From assembly GCF_020215705.1 (NCBI RefSeq), contig NZ_JAIWNB010000003.1, forward strand, positions 372,001 through 436,000: a stretch of 64,000 bases of DNA, written 5' to 3'. A model generated the notes under the pieces. The model searched no databases, was not told the origin of the DNA, and saw nothing but the letters and a program-made list of their open reading frames with translations. This DNA comes from Nonomuraea aurantiaca. Its GTDB lineage: Bacteria; Actinomycetota; Actinomycetes; Streptosporangiales; Streptosporangiaceae. Positions 8,599 through 17,217 of this stretch are shown piece by piece. The translations under genes were made by a program, and so were the position numbers. Numbering within the stretch: the stretch's first letter is position 1; each line of letters opens with the position of its first letter.

Positions 8599-9638
8599 GT
8601 CCACTCCCTGTGCAGGTCGTCGAGCAGGTCTCTGGCCGGTCTGCGGGCGGTCAGCCCGTCGCGGAGCAGGGCGGAGGTCCGCTCCTGCTTGCCGATGTAG
8701 CCGGGGAAGCGCGGCCGGATCCAGGCCGCCTCCACGGTGTCGCGGGTGTCGCGGTAGAAGCCCGAGGCGTCCCAGGCGGAGCGGGCGGCGGGCTGGCCGC
8801 CGGTGGCGGGGAACAGCCCGGTCTGCACCGGCTCCGACAGCAACCGGCGCAGGTGCGCTCGTACGGCGTCCTTGGCCCTGTCGTCGTGCACCCGGCTCCT
8901 GGAGACCGCCAGACCGGTGCCCCCGAGCACGCTCCCCGGCCCCTGGCCGGGCCAGGAGGGGGCGTCGGCGAAGGCCAGCGGGTAGGTGGCGTACCCGTAC
9001 ACCAGCGGGCAGAGGTCCGGCCCGCCCGCCGCCATCGCGTCGAGGACGCCGATCGGGTTGCGGAGCGAGACCTCGGGGTCGGCCAGCGCGAGCAGCTCGG
9101 CCATGAGCTCCAGCGCCCGCAGCCCGGCCTCGCGGTCGAGGAAGTCGCCCGAGCACAGCGCGCAGAACATGAGGAAGGCGTGCGGCCCGCCCAGGCACAG
9201 CGCCAGCCGCCCGCCTTTGCGCGCGAACTCCACCGTCTCGGGCCAGGTCTCCGGAATGTGCGTGCCCGGCCAGGCGGCGGACACCTGGGTGGCCGCGTCG
9301 AGCGGCAGCGCCCACTGGCGCCCGTCCAGGTGGTAGCTCTCATACGAGCGGCCGACGGTGCGGGCGCGGAAATCGGCCAGCTCATCCGGCGAGAACAGCT
9401 CGTCCATCGGCACCAGCGAGTCCAGCGCGGCGCCCAGCCCCGGATGGTCGATCACCAGCACGTCGTACGACTGGCAGAGCGTGGCGATCGGCTCGGACTC
9501 GAAGCCTTCGAGCGGCTGACGGTCCCACTCGATCGGCTCGGGCACGTCCCCGTACGGGTTCGGCCCGGCCAGGTCGAGACGGGTGAGCTCGTCGAGCGGG
9601 GCGTGGCCGCGGGGGTGGTCCCAGGTCAGTCCGCGCAC
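8595..9638 (-). CDS. Solute-binding-protein-like protein lacking a signal peptide
   Basis: 347 residues. The body (IEWDRQPLEGFESEPIATLCQSYDVLVIDHPGLG, then the WPETVEFA and YGYATYPLAFAD segments) resembles family 1 extracellular solute-binding proteins of sugar ABC transporters. The N-terminus is the soluble VRGLTWDHPRGHAPL, with no signal peptide or lipobox. No ABC permease or ATPase gene is near. GTG 9638 gives a 13-bp overlap with the CoA-transferase gene and has GAAGGG upstream. It may be a cytoplasmic ligand-binding or sensor protein within the catabolic operon. Similar signal-less proteins next to CoA-transferases occur in other bacteria (from memory), but their function is not known to me. 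Confidence 0.65.
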   Translation of the reverse strand: MRGLTWDHPRGHAPLDELTRLDLAGPNPYGDVPEPIEWDRQPLEGFESEPIATLCQSYDVLVIDHPGLGAALDSLVPMDELFSPDELADFRARTVGRSYESYHLDGRQWALPLDAATQVSAAWPGTHIPETWPETVEFARKGGRLALCLGGPHAFLMFCALCSGDFLDREAGLRALELMAELLALADPEVSLRNPIGVLDAMAAGGPDLCPLVYGYATYPLAFADAPSWPGQGPGSVLGGTGLAVSRSRVHDDRAKDAVRAHLRRLLSEPVQTGLFPATGGQPAARSAWDASGFYRDTRDTVEAAWIRPRFPGYIGKQERTSALLRDGLTARRPARDLLDDLHREWT

Positions 9639-10804
9639 GCCAGCACGCCCTTCTCCACCAGCTCGGCGGCGTGCTCGGCCGGGTAGCCCAGCTCGCCGAG
9701 TATCTCCGCGGTGTGCTCGCCCACCAGCGGCGCGCCCCTGCGTACCTGGGGCGGGGCGGCGCTGAGGCCGTACGGGAAGCCGGGGGTGGTGACCGTGCCC
9801 TCGGTGCGGTGGTCGTAGGTGACGAATGAGCCGTTGTGCCGGACCTGCGGGTCGGCCACCAGCTCCGCGTAGCCGTACACCGGGCCCGCCCACAGGTCGT
9901 GGCGGGCGCAGATGTCCAGCCACTCGGCGGTCGTGCGTTCGGGCAGCCGCCGGGCGACGGTCGAGGTGATCTCGTCGCGCTGGGTGTGGCCGTCCATGCC
10001 GGCCAGCTCGGGCAGGTCGAGCGCGACGGCCAGCCCGTCGAGCCGGGGCATGCCGAGTGCGAGGTAGCCGTCCTTGGTGGCGAACACCCCGTACGGCGCG
10101 CGGATGTAGGTGTGGCCGTGCGGCTCGCGCCCGCGCCGCTGCGGGACCCCGCCGACGGTGAAGACCGACAGCTCCTGCATCTGCACGGCGATGGCCGCGT
10201 CCAGCATGTTGACGCTCACCCGCTGGCCCTCGCCGGTGCGCTCGCGGTGCAGCAGCGCGGCCAGGGCGCCCTCGAAGGCGCTGTAGGCGGTGATCGCGTC
10301 GATCGCGTAGGTGCCCGCGGGGGCCGGGGGGTCGCCGTCGCGGCCGGTGCTGAGCATGGCGCCGCTCATGGCCTGGAGCAGCAGGTCCTGTCCCGGCCGT
10401 GTCACGTACGGGCCGCTCTCGCCGTACCCGGACATGGAGACGTAGACGACGCGCGGATTGAGCCCGCTGATGGTGTCGTGGTCCATGCCGAGGCGTTCGG
10501 CGACGCCGGGCCGGTAGTTCTGCAGGAACACATCCGCCGTCGCGGCGAGCCGGTGGACGATGTCGCGGCCCTCGTCCGACTTGAGGTTCACGGCCAGGCT
10601 GCGCTTGTTGCGGTTGAGGGACAGGAACGAGGCGTTGACCTGGTTGCCTGTGGCGCCGCCCGCGGGGGCGTGGCGCTGCCACTCGCCGGTCACCGGCTCC
10701 ACCTTGATCACGTCCGCGCCCAGGTCGCCCAGGCGCATGGCGGCCAGCGGGCCCGCCATGGCGATGGACAGGTCGACCACGCGGTAGCCGTCGAGGACGC
10801 CCAT
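9626..10804 (-). CDS. CaiB/BaiF-type (class III) CoA-transferase
   Basis: 392-residue CoA-transferase that moves CoA between carboxylic acids through an enzyme-bound acyl-aspartate. The catalytic aspartate is D169 in AGTYAIDAITAYSAFEGA, the same position as in formyl-CoA transferase. Family segments MAGPLAAMRLGDLGADVIKVEP, FLSLNRNKRSLAVNL and QNYRPGVAERLG are all present, and the length is normal. It overlaps the enoyl-CoA hydratase stop by one base (TGATG). With the hydratase and SDR it should activate and process an organic acid; the acid is unidentified. Confidence 0.93.
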   Translation of the reverse strand: MGVLDGYRVVDLSIAMAGPLAAMRLGDLGADVIKVEPVTGEWQRHAPAGGATGNQVNASFLSLNRNKRSLAVNLKSDEGRDIVHRLAATADVFLQNYRPGVAERLGMDHDTISGLNPRVVYVSMSGYGESGPYVTRPGQDLLLQAMSGAMLSTGRDGDPPAPAGTYAIDAITAYSAFEGALAALLHRERTGEGQRVSVNMLDAAIAVQMQELSVFTVGGVPQRRGREPHGHTYIRAPYGVFATKDGYLALGMPRLDGLAVALDLPELAGMDGHTQRDEITSTVARRLPERTTAEWLDICARHDLWAGPVYGYAELVADPQVRHNGSFVTYDHRTEGTVTTPGFPYGLSAAPPQVRRGAPLVGEHTAEILGELGYPAEHAAELVEKGVLACAD

Positions 10805-11568
10805 CAGCGCCCCTCGAAGACCGGCTCGCGGCGGGCGGCGAACGCGGCCCGGCCCTCGGCCGCGTCGGCGGTGGCCATGCAGACGGTCTGCAGGTCGCGC
10901 TCGTACTGGATGGCCTGGTCGAGCGGCATGGTGTACGCCGCCTTGAGGTTGGCCTTGGCCGTCTGGGCGGCGATCGGCGGCCGGGCGGCGATCTTCCCGG
11001 CCAGCTCTCGTACGGCCGGCAGCAGCTCGTCAGGGGGCAGCACCTCGGTGACCAGCCCCCAGTCCTTGGCCCGCGCGGCGTCGATCGGGTCGCCGGTGAG
11101 CAGCATGGTGGCCGCGTTGCCGGGCCCGACGGCGTGGGCGAGCAGGGCGGACTGGCCGCTGCCGCCGATCCAGCCGAGCTTGATCTCGGGCGCGGCGAAC
11201 GTCGCGGTGGTGGCCGCCAGCCGGATGTCGCAGGCCATGGCCAGCTCCAGGCCGCCGCCGTAGGCGTAGCCGTTGACGGCGGCGACGATCGGCTTGCGCA
11301 GGGCGCGGACCGCGTCGCCGTAGTCGCCGCGGTTGCGGAACTCCCACGGTGTGGCGTACGCGTCGAGCTCGCGGATGTCGCTGCCCACGCAGAAGGAGCG
11401 CTCCCCGGCGCCGGTGAGCACGGCCGCCCGGATGGCGGGGTCGGCGTCCACGCGGTCGAGGCAGGCGCGCAGCGCGCCGGCCATCCCGGGGGTGATGGCG
11501 TTGAGTTTGGCGGGTCTGTTCAGGGTGATGACGGCCACCGGGCCGGCCACGTCGAGCAGGACGTCCAT
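10804..11568 (-). CDS. Enoyl-CoA hydratase/isomerase family protein
   Basis: 254-residue crotonase-fold enzyme. The oxyanion-hole segments are SFCVGSDIREL and NGYAYGGGLELAMACDIRLA. Both glutamates of true hydratases are present at E108 (GGGLELA) and E128 (AAPEIKLG), so hydratase chemistry is plausible rather than another crotonase activity. It is the first enzyme gene after the regulator (8-bp gap) and is coupled to the CoA-transferase by a one-base overlap. It probably hydrates or dehydrates the CoA thioester made by that enzyme. Confidence 0.9.
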   Translation of the reverse strand: MDVLLDVAGPVAVITLNRPAKLNAITPGMAGALRACLDRVDADPAIRAAVLTGAGERSFCVGSDIRELDAYATPWEFRNRGDYGDAVRALRKPIVAAVNGYAYGGGLELAMACDIRLAATTATFAAPEIKLGWIGGSGQSALLAHAVGPGNAATMLLTGDPIDAARAKDWGLVTEVLPPDELLPAVRELAGKIAARPPIAAQTAKANLKAAYTMPLDQAIQYERDLQTVCMATADAAEGRAAFAARREPVFEGR

Positions 11569-11576
11569 GGATTCCC

Positions 11577-12278
11577 TCAGCAGTGGAGCGCGTCGGCGCG
11601 GGCGACCTCGACCACCTCGCGCATGGCCTCCTCGGCCTTGCGGTGATGGCGGCGCCGGATCGCCACGGCTACGCGCTCATGGTTGGGCAGCGTTTCCTTG
11701 TTGTGCGCGACCGATCGGGTGTGCACCTGCCGTACCGAGCGCAGGGCGATGCTGATCATGTCGTAGATGTAGAGCAGCAGGTCGTTGTCGGCGGCGCCGA
11801 ACACGGCCCGGTGGAAGGCCAGGTCGGCGCCGATGAACGGGTCGGGGTCGTCGGCCGTGGCGTGCAGCGCGGCCAGGGCCTCGTCGATGCGCTGGATGGC
11901 CGCCGCGTCCGCCCGCTCGGCCGCCACCCGGGCCGCCCCGGGCTCCAGCGCGACGCGCAGGTCGGCCAGCACCCGGATGTCCCCGGGCTGGGCGTCGGGC
12001 CCGAACCGCCAGCTCAGCACGTCGGCGTCGAGCAGGCTCCAGGACTCGCGCGGCCGGACCCGGGTCCCGGCGCTCCTCCTGGTCTCCAGCAGGCCCTTGC
12101 CGGCCAGCACCTTCACGCCTTCCCGTACGGCCGAGCGGCCCACGCCGAGCTCGTTGACCAGCTGCTCCTCGATCGGGATGGGCGTGCCGGGCACCAGCGA
12201 ACCGTCGACGATCCGGGCACCCAGGGCGTGCACGACGTGAGCATGCCGAGCCGTGTCCGGGTAAGGATCAGTTGCCAC
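11577..12278 (-). CDS. FadR-subfamily GntR transcriptional regulator
   Basis: 233 residues: winged helix at about 15-75 ([42 protein letters not shown]), then an all-helical FCD effector domain ([50 protein letters not shown]). The D, H and H residues of these segments match metal-binding FCD domains that sense carboxylate or sugar-acid ligands. The GTG start is preceded by GGAGGAAAC. It heads the minus operon and faces the divergent FAH-family gene. The tandem palindromes at 12339-12372 are the obvious operator, so autoregulated repression relieved by a pathway acid is the likely logic. Confidence 0.88.
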   Translation of the reverse strand: MATDPYPDTARHAHVVHALGARIVDGSLVPGTPIPIEEQLVNELGVGRSAVREGVKVLAGKGLLETRRSAGTRVRPRESWSLLDADVLSWRFGPDAQPGDIRVLADLRVALEPGAARVAAERADAAAIQRIDEALAALHATADDPDPFIGADLAFHRAVFGAADNDLLLYIYDMISIALRSVRQVHTRSVAHNKETLPNHERVAVAIRRRHHRKAEEAMREVVEVARADALHC

Positions 12279-12338
12279 GGTTTCCTCCGTATTCGGATGT
12301 TTGGCACAGTATCGGGACGGTCGGTTTTTTCATAGACT

Positions 12339-12372
12339 TTCATCTGATGAAGTTCGGACTTCATCTGATGAA
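12339..12372. promoter_or_regulatory. Tandem phased palindromic operators for the FadR-type regulator
   Basis: The perfect palindrome TTCATC-T-GATGAA occurs twice (12339-12351 and 12360-12372), 21 bp start to start, i.e. two helical turns. Both copies lie in the 106-bp divergent region, the second ending only 12 bp before the FAH-family start. This placement would block both promoters. Confidence 0.8.
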
Positions 12373-12384
12373 GCTGGGAGTGTT

Positions 12385-13251
12385 ATGCACATCGTACGGT
12401 TTGTCAGCCCGCTGACCAGCGCGGACGCGGTCGGCGTCGACGACGGCGACCAGGTGACGCAGCTGGACGGGGTCACCACCGTCGGAGAGCTGCTCCGCCT
12501 GCCCGTCGCGGAGCTGCGCGAGCGGTGCGCCGCCGCGGCCGGCCCGCGGCACCCGTCCGCGTCCGTCCGCCGGCTCGCGCCCGTGGACGGGCTGATGGAG
12601 GTGTGGGCCGCGGGCGTCACCTACCGGCGCTCGCGCGAGGCGCGGGTGAGCGAGAGCGAGCGGGCGGCCGACGTGTACGAGCTCGTCTACGACGCTGAAC
12701 GGCCCGAGCTGTTCTTCAAGTCGGTGGCCTGGAAGGTGTCGGGCGACGGCGGCCGGATCGCCGTGCGCGCCGACTCGGAGATCGACGTGCCGGAGCCGGA
12801 GCTGGGCCTGGTGCTGAACTCCGCGGGCGAGATCGCGGGCTACACGGTGGTCGACGACGTGAGCTCTCGGACGATCGAAGGGGTCAACCCGCTGTACCTG
12901 CCGCAGGCCAAGATCTACCTGGGCGCCTGCGCGGTCGGCCCGGCGATCAGGCCCGTCTGGGAGGTGGCCGACCCGTATGCGCTGGACATCACGCTGACCA
13001 TCGCCAGGGCGGGGGAGACGGTGTGGGACGGCAAGGCGTCCACCTCTGAGCTGCACCGGCGCCTGGGCGATCTGGCCGGCTACCTGTTCCGTGCCGACGC
13101 CTTCCCCGACGGGGCCGTGCTCTCGACCGGCACCAGCCTGGTGCCCGACCTGCCGTTCACGCTGCGCGACGGCGACACCGTGACCATCGGCATCGCCGAG
13201 ATCGGCACGCTGACCAGCACCGTGGTGCACGGCCTGGCCGCCATGGGCTGA
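12385..13251 (+). CDS. Fumarylacetoacetate hydrolase-fold enzyme, AraD1-like sugar-acid dehydratase
   Basis: 288 residues. The N-terminal [10 protein letters not shown] and [19 protein letters not shown], then [54 protein letters not shown] and the C-terminal TLTSTVV, match the FAH-family branch that includes 2-keto-3-deoxy-pentonate (AraD1-type) dehydratases. The metal-binding glutamate pair (EPELGL) and D/K residues are retained. It is divergent from the FadR-type regulator and shares its operators, so it belongs to the same catabolic regulon. ATG 12385 follows CTGGGAG. Function as a 2-keto-3-deoxy acid dehydratase or hydrolase is an inference from subfamily. Confidence 0.8.
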   Translation: MHIVRFVSPLTSADAVGVDDGDQVTQLDGVTTVGELLRLPVAELRERCAAAAGPRHPSASVRRLAPVDGLMEVWAAGVTYRRSREARVSESERAADVYELVYDAERPELFFKSVAWKVSGDGGRIAVRADSEIDVPEPELGLVLNSAGEIAGYTVVDDVSSRTIEGVNPLYLPQAKIYLGACAVGPAIRPVWEVADPYALDITLTIARAGETVWDGKASTSELHRRLGDLAGYLFRADAFPDGAVLSTGTSLVPDLPFTLRDGDTVTIGIAEIGTLTSTVVHGLAAMG

Positions 13252-13301
13252 ACGCCGCTCGCCCGGCGGTTCGCCGTCGAGCGCTGAGGCAGGCACGACC
13301 A

Positions 13302-13331
13302 GGGCCGGGCACCGTCTTCGGTGCCCGGCCC
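13302..13331. terminator. Strong hairpin between convergent genes
   Basis: Perfect 13-bp stem GGGCCGGGCACCG / CGGTGCCCGGCCC with a TCTT loop, between the FAH-family stop and the small secreted protein gene. It is suitable as a bidirectional terminator despite lacking a U-tract. Confidence 0.75.
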
Positions 13332-13358
13332 GTCGTGATTACGGCCCGTCGTGATTAC
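13327..13358. repeat. 16-bp exact tandem duplication
   Basis: GGCCCGTCGTGATTAC is repeated back to back (13327-13342, 13343-13358). The second copy supplies the stop codon of the minus-strand small secreted protein; the first copy duplicates it and overlaps the terminator arm. A recent slippage event is likely. Confidence 0.75.
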
Positions 13359-13669
13359 GGCCCGCAGGGCGGAGTGAAGATGCGCAGGATCCCCTGGCGT
13401 ACACCCCAGCCTCCGGAGGGCTGGCCGCAGCCCCTCCAGAACTGGCCGACGAGCTTGTCGTTCTCGTCGAAGTAGTCGAGGACGAGCAGGACGTCGCCTC
13501 CGCCCGGGGGAGTCGAGATGAAGGTCGACGGCTCGGGCAGGGGCGCCGAGGCCGACGCGGTGCTCGCCGGCAACAGCGTGAGCGCGGCGGCGACGGCGGC
13601 CGCCACGAGGACGGCCAGCGTCCATGCCAGGACGAAGCCAACGCCGCGCGGGCGGCTGGATCTGATCAT
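13355..13669 (-). CDS. Small secreted or membrane-anchored protein, unknown function
   Basis: 104 residues. A positively charged start (MIRSSRPRGVG) precedes a hydrophobic helix at about 11-35 (FVLAWTLAVLVAAAVAAALTLL) and an Ala/Ser-rich stretch that could be a signal-peptidase site (ASTASASA). The mature part is about 65 residues with GGGDVLLVLDYFDENDKLVGQFW and two cysteines (RGCGQP and PPCGP) that could form a disulfide. I do not recognise a family. RBS GGAAGGGA is just upstream of ATG 13669. It is convergent with the FAH-family gene. Confidence 0.6.
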   Translation of the reverse strand: MIRSSRPRGVGFVLAWTLAVLVAAAVAAALTLLPASTASASAPLPEPSTFISTPPGGGDVLLVLDYFDENDKLVGQFWRGCGQPSGGWGVRQGILRIFTPPCGP

Positions 13670-13740
13670 AGAGACGTCCCTTCCTATGAGTTCTCCAAAA
13701 CAGGGCGTTCCATCGCGTTCCGTGACGGGACATCCGATGA

Positions 13741-15450
13741 CAGGAAACGTTTACCGTCCGATCCGGTCGTGGGCCAACGACGGCTCGCTCACGTCGAAGG
13801 CGTACCAGACGGCCACGTTCGCCGTGGACACCGTCGCGCCGCCCACCCCGTCGGTCACCTCGGCCGACTACCCGGCCGACGGAGGCTGGCACGGCGACGC
13901 CGGGAAAGCAGGCACCTTCGCGCTCAAGCCCGCGAACGCCGACACCGGCTGGCTCGCCTACCGGCTCGACAGCGCGGCGGTCACGAAGGTGCTCAGTACC
14001 GGCGCGGCTGTCTCCGTCAAGTTGACCCCGGCCGCCGTCGGTGCCCACACGCTCACCGTGTACACCCTGGACAAGGCCGGGAACGCCTCGCCGGCCACCG
14101 CGTACGCCTTCAACGTGGGCTCGGGCGCGGCCGTGGCCACGCTCGCCGCGCCGAAGGACGGCCTGCGGAGCACCGGCAAGGTCCCGCTCGCGGTGACCGG
14201 CTTCGGCTTCACCCAGGCGACCTTCCGGTACCGGCGGGCCGACACCGACGAGTGGGCCGACCTCCCCGTGGCGAACGTGCTCGCCGCCGACGGCAAGCCC
14301 CTGACCGCCTGGCCCGTGGCCGCGCCCAACGGGGTGTCCGGCCTGGTCTGGGACGCCGGAGCCCAGCTCGGCGACGCCGCGGTGCAGGTACGCGCGCTCG
14401 TCGCCGGGACGGCGGGCCCGGTGGCGTCGGCGTCCGCCGAGATCGTCGTTGACCGCCGCGCCACCGAGGCGGCGACCAGCGAGGTCGGGCCGGGCACGGT
14501 GAACCTGCTGACCGGCGACTACCGCCTCCAGACGACCGCGGGCGGCCCGTTCGGCCTGACACTGACCCGGACCGCCACGTCCCGGAACCCCGGCTGGGAG
14601 GACCTGACGCTCACCGGCACGTACACGCTGAGCGGCTCCCGGGGGCAGACGACCACGTTCGCCAAGCAGGGCGAGCGGTATCTGCCCACCGAGTACGCCT
14701 ATGACCAGGACCGGCCGAAGTCGCTCACCCGATCCGGCCACACGATCGACTTCGGCTACGGCACGGACGGCCGCCTCAGCACCGTGTCCTTCCGGGAGCC
14801 GTAGTCACCCAGTACGCCTACGACGGCGCCGGACGCCTGTCCGAGACCTGGGACCCGAGGATCACCCCCGCGCTGAAGACCACCTACGGCTATGACGGCG
14901 CGGGCCGCGTCACGACGCTCACCCCATCGGGAGAGCTGCCGTGGACCTTCGGCTACGACGCCGACGGCCGCCTGAAGTCCGTCACCCGCCCCACGCTCAA
15001 GCCCGGCACCGCCGACCAGATCGCGGGCGAGGCCAAGACCACCATCGTGTACGGGTGCCGCTCAGCAAGGCGGCCGGCGGCCCGGCCGACCTGACGGCCA
15101 CGACTACCGCGGCCTGGGGACAGACGGTGGCGCCCGTGACGGCCACGGCGATCCACCCGCCGAACTCCACTACCCGCCCCACCGTGACGTCCTTGGACGA
15201 GTCGGGCCGGGCGATCAACGTACTGGCCCCTGGCGGGCACCTGTCCGCCACCGACTATGACCGGTTCGGGCACGCGACATGGGTCCTCACCGCGGCGAAC
15301 AGGGAGCTGTCGCAGCGGCCGACGACCGACAACCGGCTCGCCGAGCTGGCCATCACCGCCTACAGCTCCGACGAGCGGGTGGACCTGCTGTCCACCCGCT
15401 CGGTCTACGACGCCTCCGGCAGCCGCTTCCTTGATCGGCTCTACAAAACC
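13741..15450 (+). pseudogene. Truncated, frameshifted RHS/YD-repeat protein gene
   Basis: Readable RHS-type protein spread over three frames. The first (13741-14804) encodes Ig-like repeats (FAVDTVAPPTPSVTS, VYTLDKAGNASPATAYAFNVG), the VNLLTGDYRL segment typical of RHS entry regions, and the first YD-like unit (IDFGYGTDGRLSTVS). After the TAG at 14802 the sequence continues in another frame from 14804 (YDGAGRLSETWDP, YGYDGAGRVTTL, FGYDADGRLKSVTRP). Near 15052 it shifts again (SKAAGGPADLTATTTAAWGQT, TSLDESGRAINVLAPGGHL, YDASGSRFLDRLY). There is no signal peptide, start, shell core or C-terminal toxin. A decayed secreted polymorphic-toxin or teneurin-like gene is the best reading. Confidence 0.85.
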
Positions 15451-15453
15451 GTA

Positions 15454-15488
15454 AGGGTGCGGTTCCGGCGTGACCGGAACCGCACCCT
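15454..15488 (-). terminator. Terminator of the EmrB-type exporter gene
   Basis: Perfect 15-bp stem AGGGTGCGGTTCCGG / CCGGAACCGCACCCT with a 5-nt loop. On the minus strand it is followed by TACGGTTTTG. It lies 36 bp after the exporter stop and also marks where the RHS remnant ends. Confidence 0.85.
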
Positions 15489-15523
15489 GGCGCGGCCGGG
15501 GGTGACCCCCGGCCCGTGCGGAC

Positions 15524-17104
15524 TCAGCCGCTCATGGCGACCGCGTCGGCCTCGGCCTTGGCCTGGGCCGCCTGCGGCGTGGCGGCGCCGCGCAGCGGGA
15601 CCTGGCGGATGAACAGGGCGGCCACGATGCCGATGGCGGCCACGACCGCGCCCCAGGTGAACAGCGCGGTGATGCCGTTGGTGACCGCCTGCTGGAACAG
15701 GTTCTGGACCGCCTCGGGCAGGCGGCGCAGTAGCTGCGGGGTCATCGAGGCGGCCTGCGCGGCGACGGCGGGAGTGCCGGTGAGGGTGTCGGTCAGGTGA
15801 CTGGTGTAGACGGCACCGAGCAGCGAGACTCCGAGCGAGCTGCCCATGTTGCGGAGGAAGGTCGACACGCCGGTGCCCGCGCCCATGTCACGCAGCGCGA
15901 GGCTGTTCTGCGCGATCAGGGTGCTGGTCTGCATCAGCCCGCCCATGCCGGCGCCGAGGACCACCATGTAGAGGGCGGTCACCGTGGTGGAGGTGGCGAC
16001 GTCCATGGTGGCGAACAGCGCCAGGCCGATGGTGACCAGGACGGCGCCGACGATCGGCACCGACTTGTAGTGCCCGGTCTTGCTGATCAGCTGGCCGGCG
16101 GCCAGGCTGACGGCCATCGAGGCGATCATCATCGGCATCAGCAGCAGGCCGCTGTTGGTGGCCGAGGAGCCCTGGACGAACTGCTGGAACTGCGGCAGGA
16201 AGCCCATCGCGCCGAACATCGCGAAGCCCGAGATGAAGGCGACCGCGCCGGACAGCGAGAAGTTGAGGCTCTTGAAGACCCGCAGCGGCATGATCGGCTC
16301 GGCCACGCGCCGCTCGACGAAGATGAAGGCGACGAACGCGACCACGGCCAGGGCTATCAGCCCGAGGATCTGCCCCGAGCCCCACTCGTACTGGGTGCCG
16401 CCCCAGCTGGTGACGAGCACCAGAGCGGTGATCCAGATCGTCAGCAGGCCGGTGCCCCACCAGTCGATCACGGCCTTGCCGGTGCCCTTGGGCAGCTTGG
16501 CCAGGGTGATCCAGCACAGGACCAGGGTGACCGCGCCGAGCGGCAGGTTGACGTAGAAGGCCCAGCGCCAGCTCAGGTTGTCGGTGATGAAACCGCCGAT
16601 GAGCGGGCCGCCGATCATCGCGACCGGCATGACGGCCATCATCACGCCCTGGTACTTGCTGCGGTCGCGCGGCGGGATCATCTCGCCGATGATCGACAGC
16701 ACGCCGACCATCAGTCCGCCCGCGCCCAGCCCTTGGATGGCGCGGAAGGCGACCAGCTGGGCCATATCCTGGGACGCGCCGCACAGCACCGAACCGAGCA
16801 GGAAGATCGCCACAGCGGTGGTGAAGATGATGCGGCGGCCGTAGAGGTCGCCGAGCTTGCCCCAGATCGGCGTGGCCACGGTGGAGGCCAGGACATAGCC
16901 GGTGGTCACCCATGCCAGATGCTCGAGGCCGCCCAGCTCGCCCACGATCGTGGGAATCGCCGGGGCGACGATCATGTTGTCCAGCATTGCCAGCAGCATG
17001 GCGACGACCAGACCGCTCATGGTCACCATGATCTGGCGGTGGCTGAACCCTAATCCGACCTGCTCTTCCGCTCCCGAGGCGGTGTCCGCGCTGTCCTTGG
17101 CCAT
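15524..17104 (-). CDS. DHA2-family MFS drug exporter (EmrB/QacA type, 14 TM)
   Basis: 526-residue proton-driven exporter with 14 predicted helices. MFS motif A is GKLGDLYGRR, the DHA2 signature in TM1 is LDNMIVAPAIP, motif C is in AMIGGPLIGGF, and WRWAFYVNLPLG is the usual loop of this family. The cytoplasmic C-terminus is Ala-rich. It is divergent from a TetR regulator with an operator-like inverted repeat between them, so it is probably induced by its substrates. The substrate class (antibiotics, dyes or an endogenous product) cannot be told from the sequence. Confidence 0.92.
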   Translation of the reverse strand: MAKDSADTASGAEEQVGLGFSHRQIMVTMSGLVVAMLLAMLDNMIVAPAIPTIVGELGGLEHLAWVTTGYVLASTVATPIWGKLGDLYGRRIIFTTAVAIFLLGSVLCGASQDMAQLVAFRAIQGLGAGGLMVGVLSIIGEMIPPRDRSKYQGVMMAVMPVAMIGGPLIGGFITDNLSWRWAFYVNLPLGAVTLVLCWITLAKLPKGTGKAVIDWWGTGLLTIWITALVLVTSWGGTQYEWGSGQILGLIALAVVAFVAFIFVERRVAEPIMPLRVFKSLNFSLSGAVAFISGFAMFGAMGFLPQFQQFVQGSSATNSGLLLMPMMIASMAVSLAAGQLISKTGHYKSVPIVGAVLVTIGLALFATMDVATSTTVTALYMVVLGAGMGGLMQTSTLIAQNSLALRDMGAGTGVSTFLRNMGSSLGVSLLGAVYTSHLTDTLTGTPAVAAQAASMTPQLLRRLPEAVQNLFQQAVTNGITALFTWGAVVAAIGIVAALFIRQVPLRGAATPQAAQAKAEADAVAMSG

Positions 17105-17138
17105 TACGTGCGCTCCTGTCGATCCATAGAACTTACCT

Positions 17139-17173
17139 GTCGGTCGGCAAGCGTACTTGCTAACCGGCCGGTA
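17139..17173. promoter_or_regulatory. TetR-type operator between exporter and regulator
   Basis: Imperfect inverted repeat with a perfect core GCAAG-CGTA-CTTGC (17147-17160) and flanking CGGT/ACCG half-site extensions. It sits about 35-70 bp from the start of the exporter and 45-80 bp from the TetR gene, in the expected place for divergent autorepression. Confidence 0.65.
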
Positions 17174-17217
17174 GGCAAATAGGCTGTGTAACAGCGTAGG
17201 AGCAAGAGGGAAGAGCC

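Noticed and set aside
13518..13740. RHS gene starting at 13518
   Set aside because: This part only reads through the antisense of the small secreted protein; recognisable RHS sequence begins about 13741.
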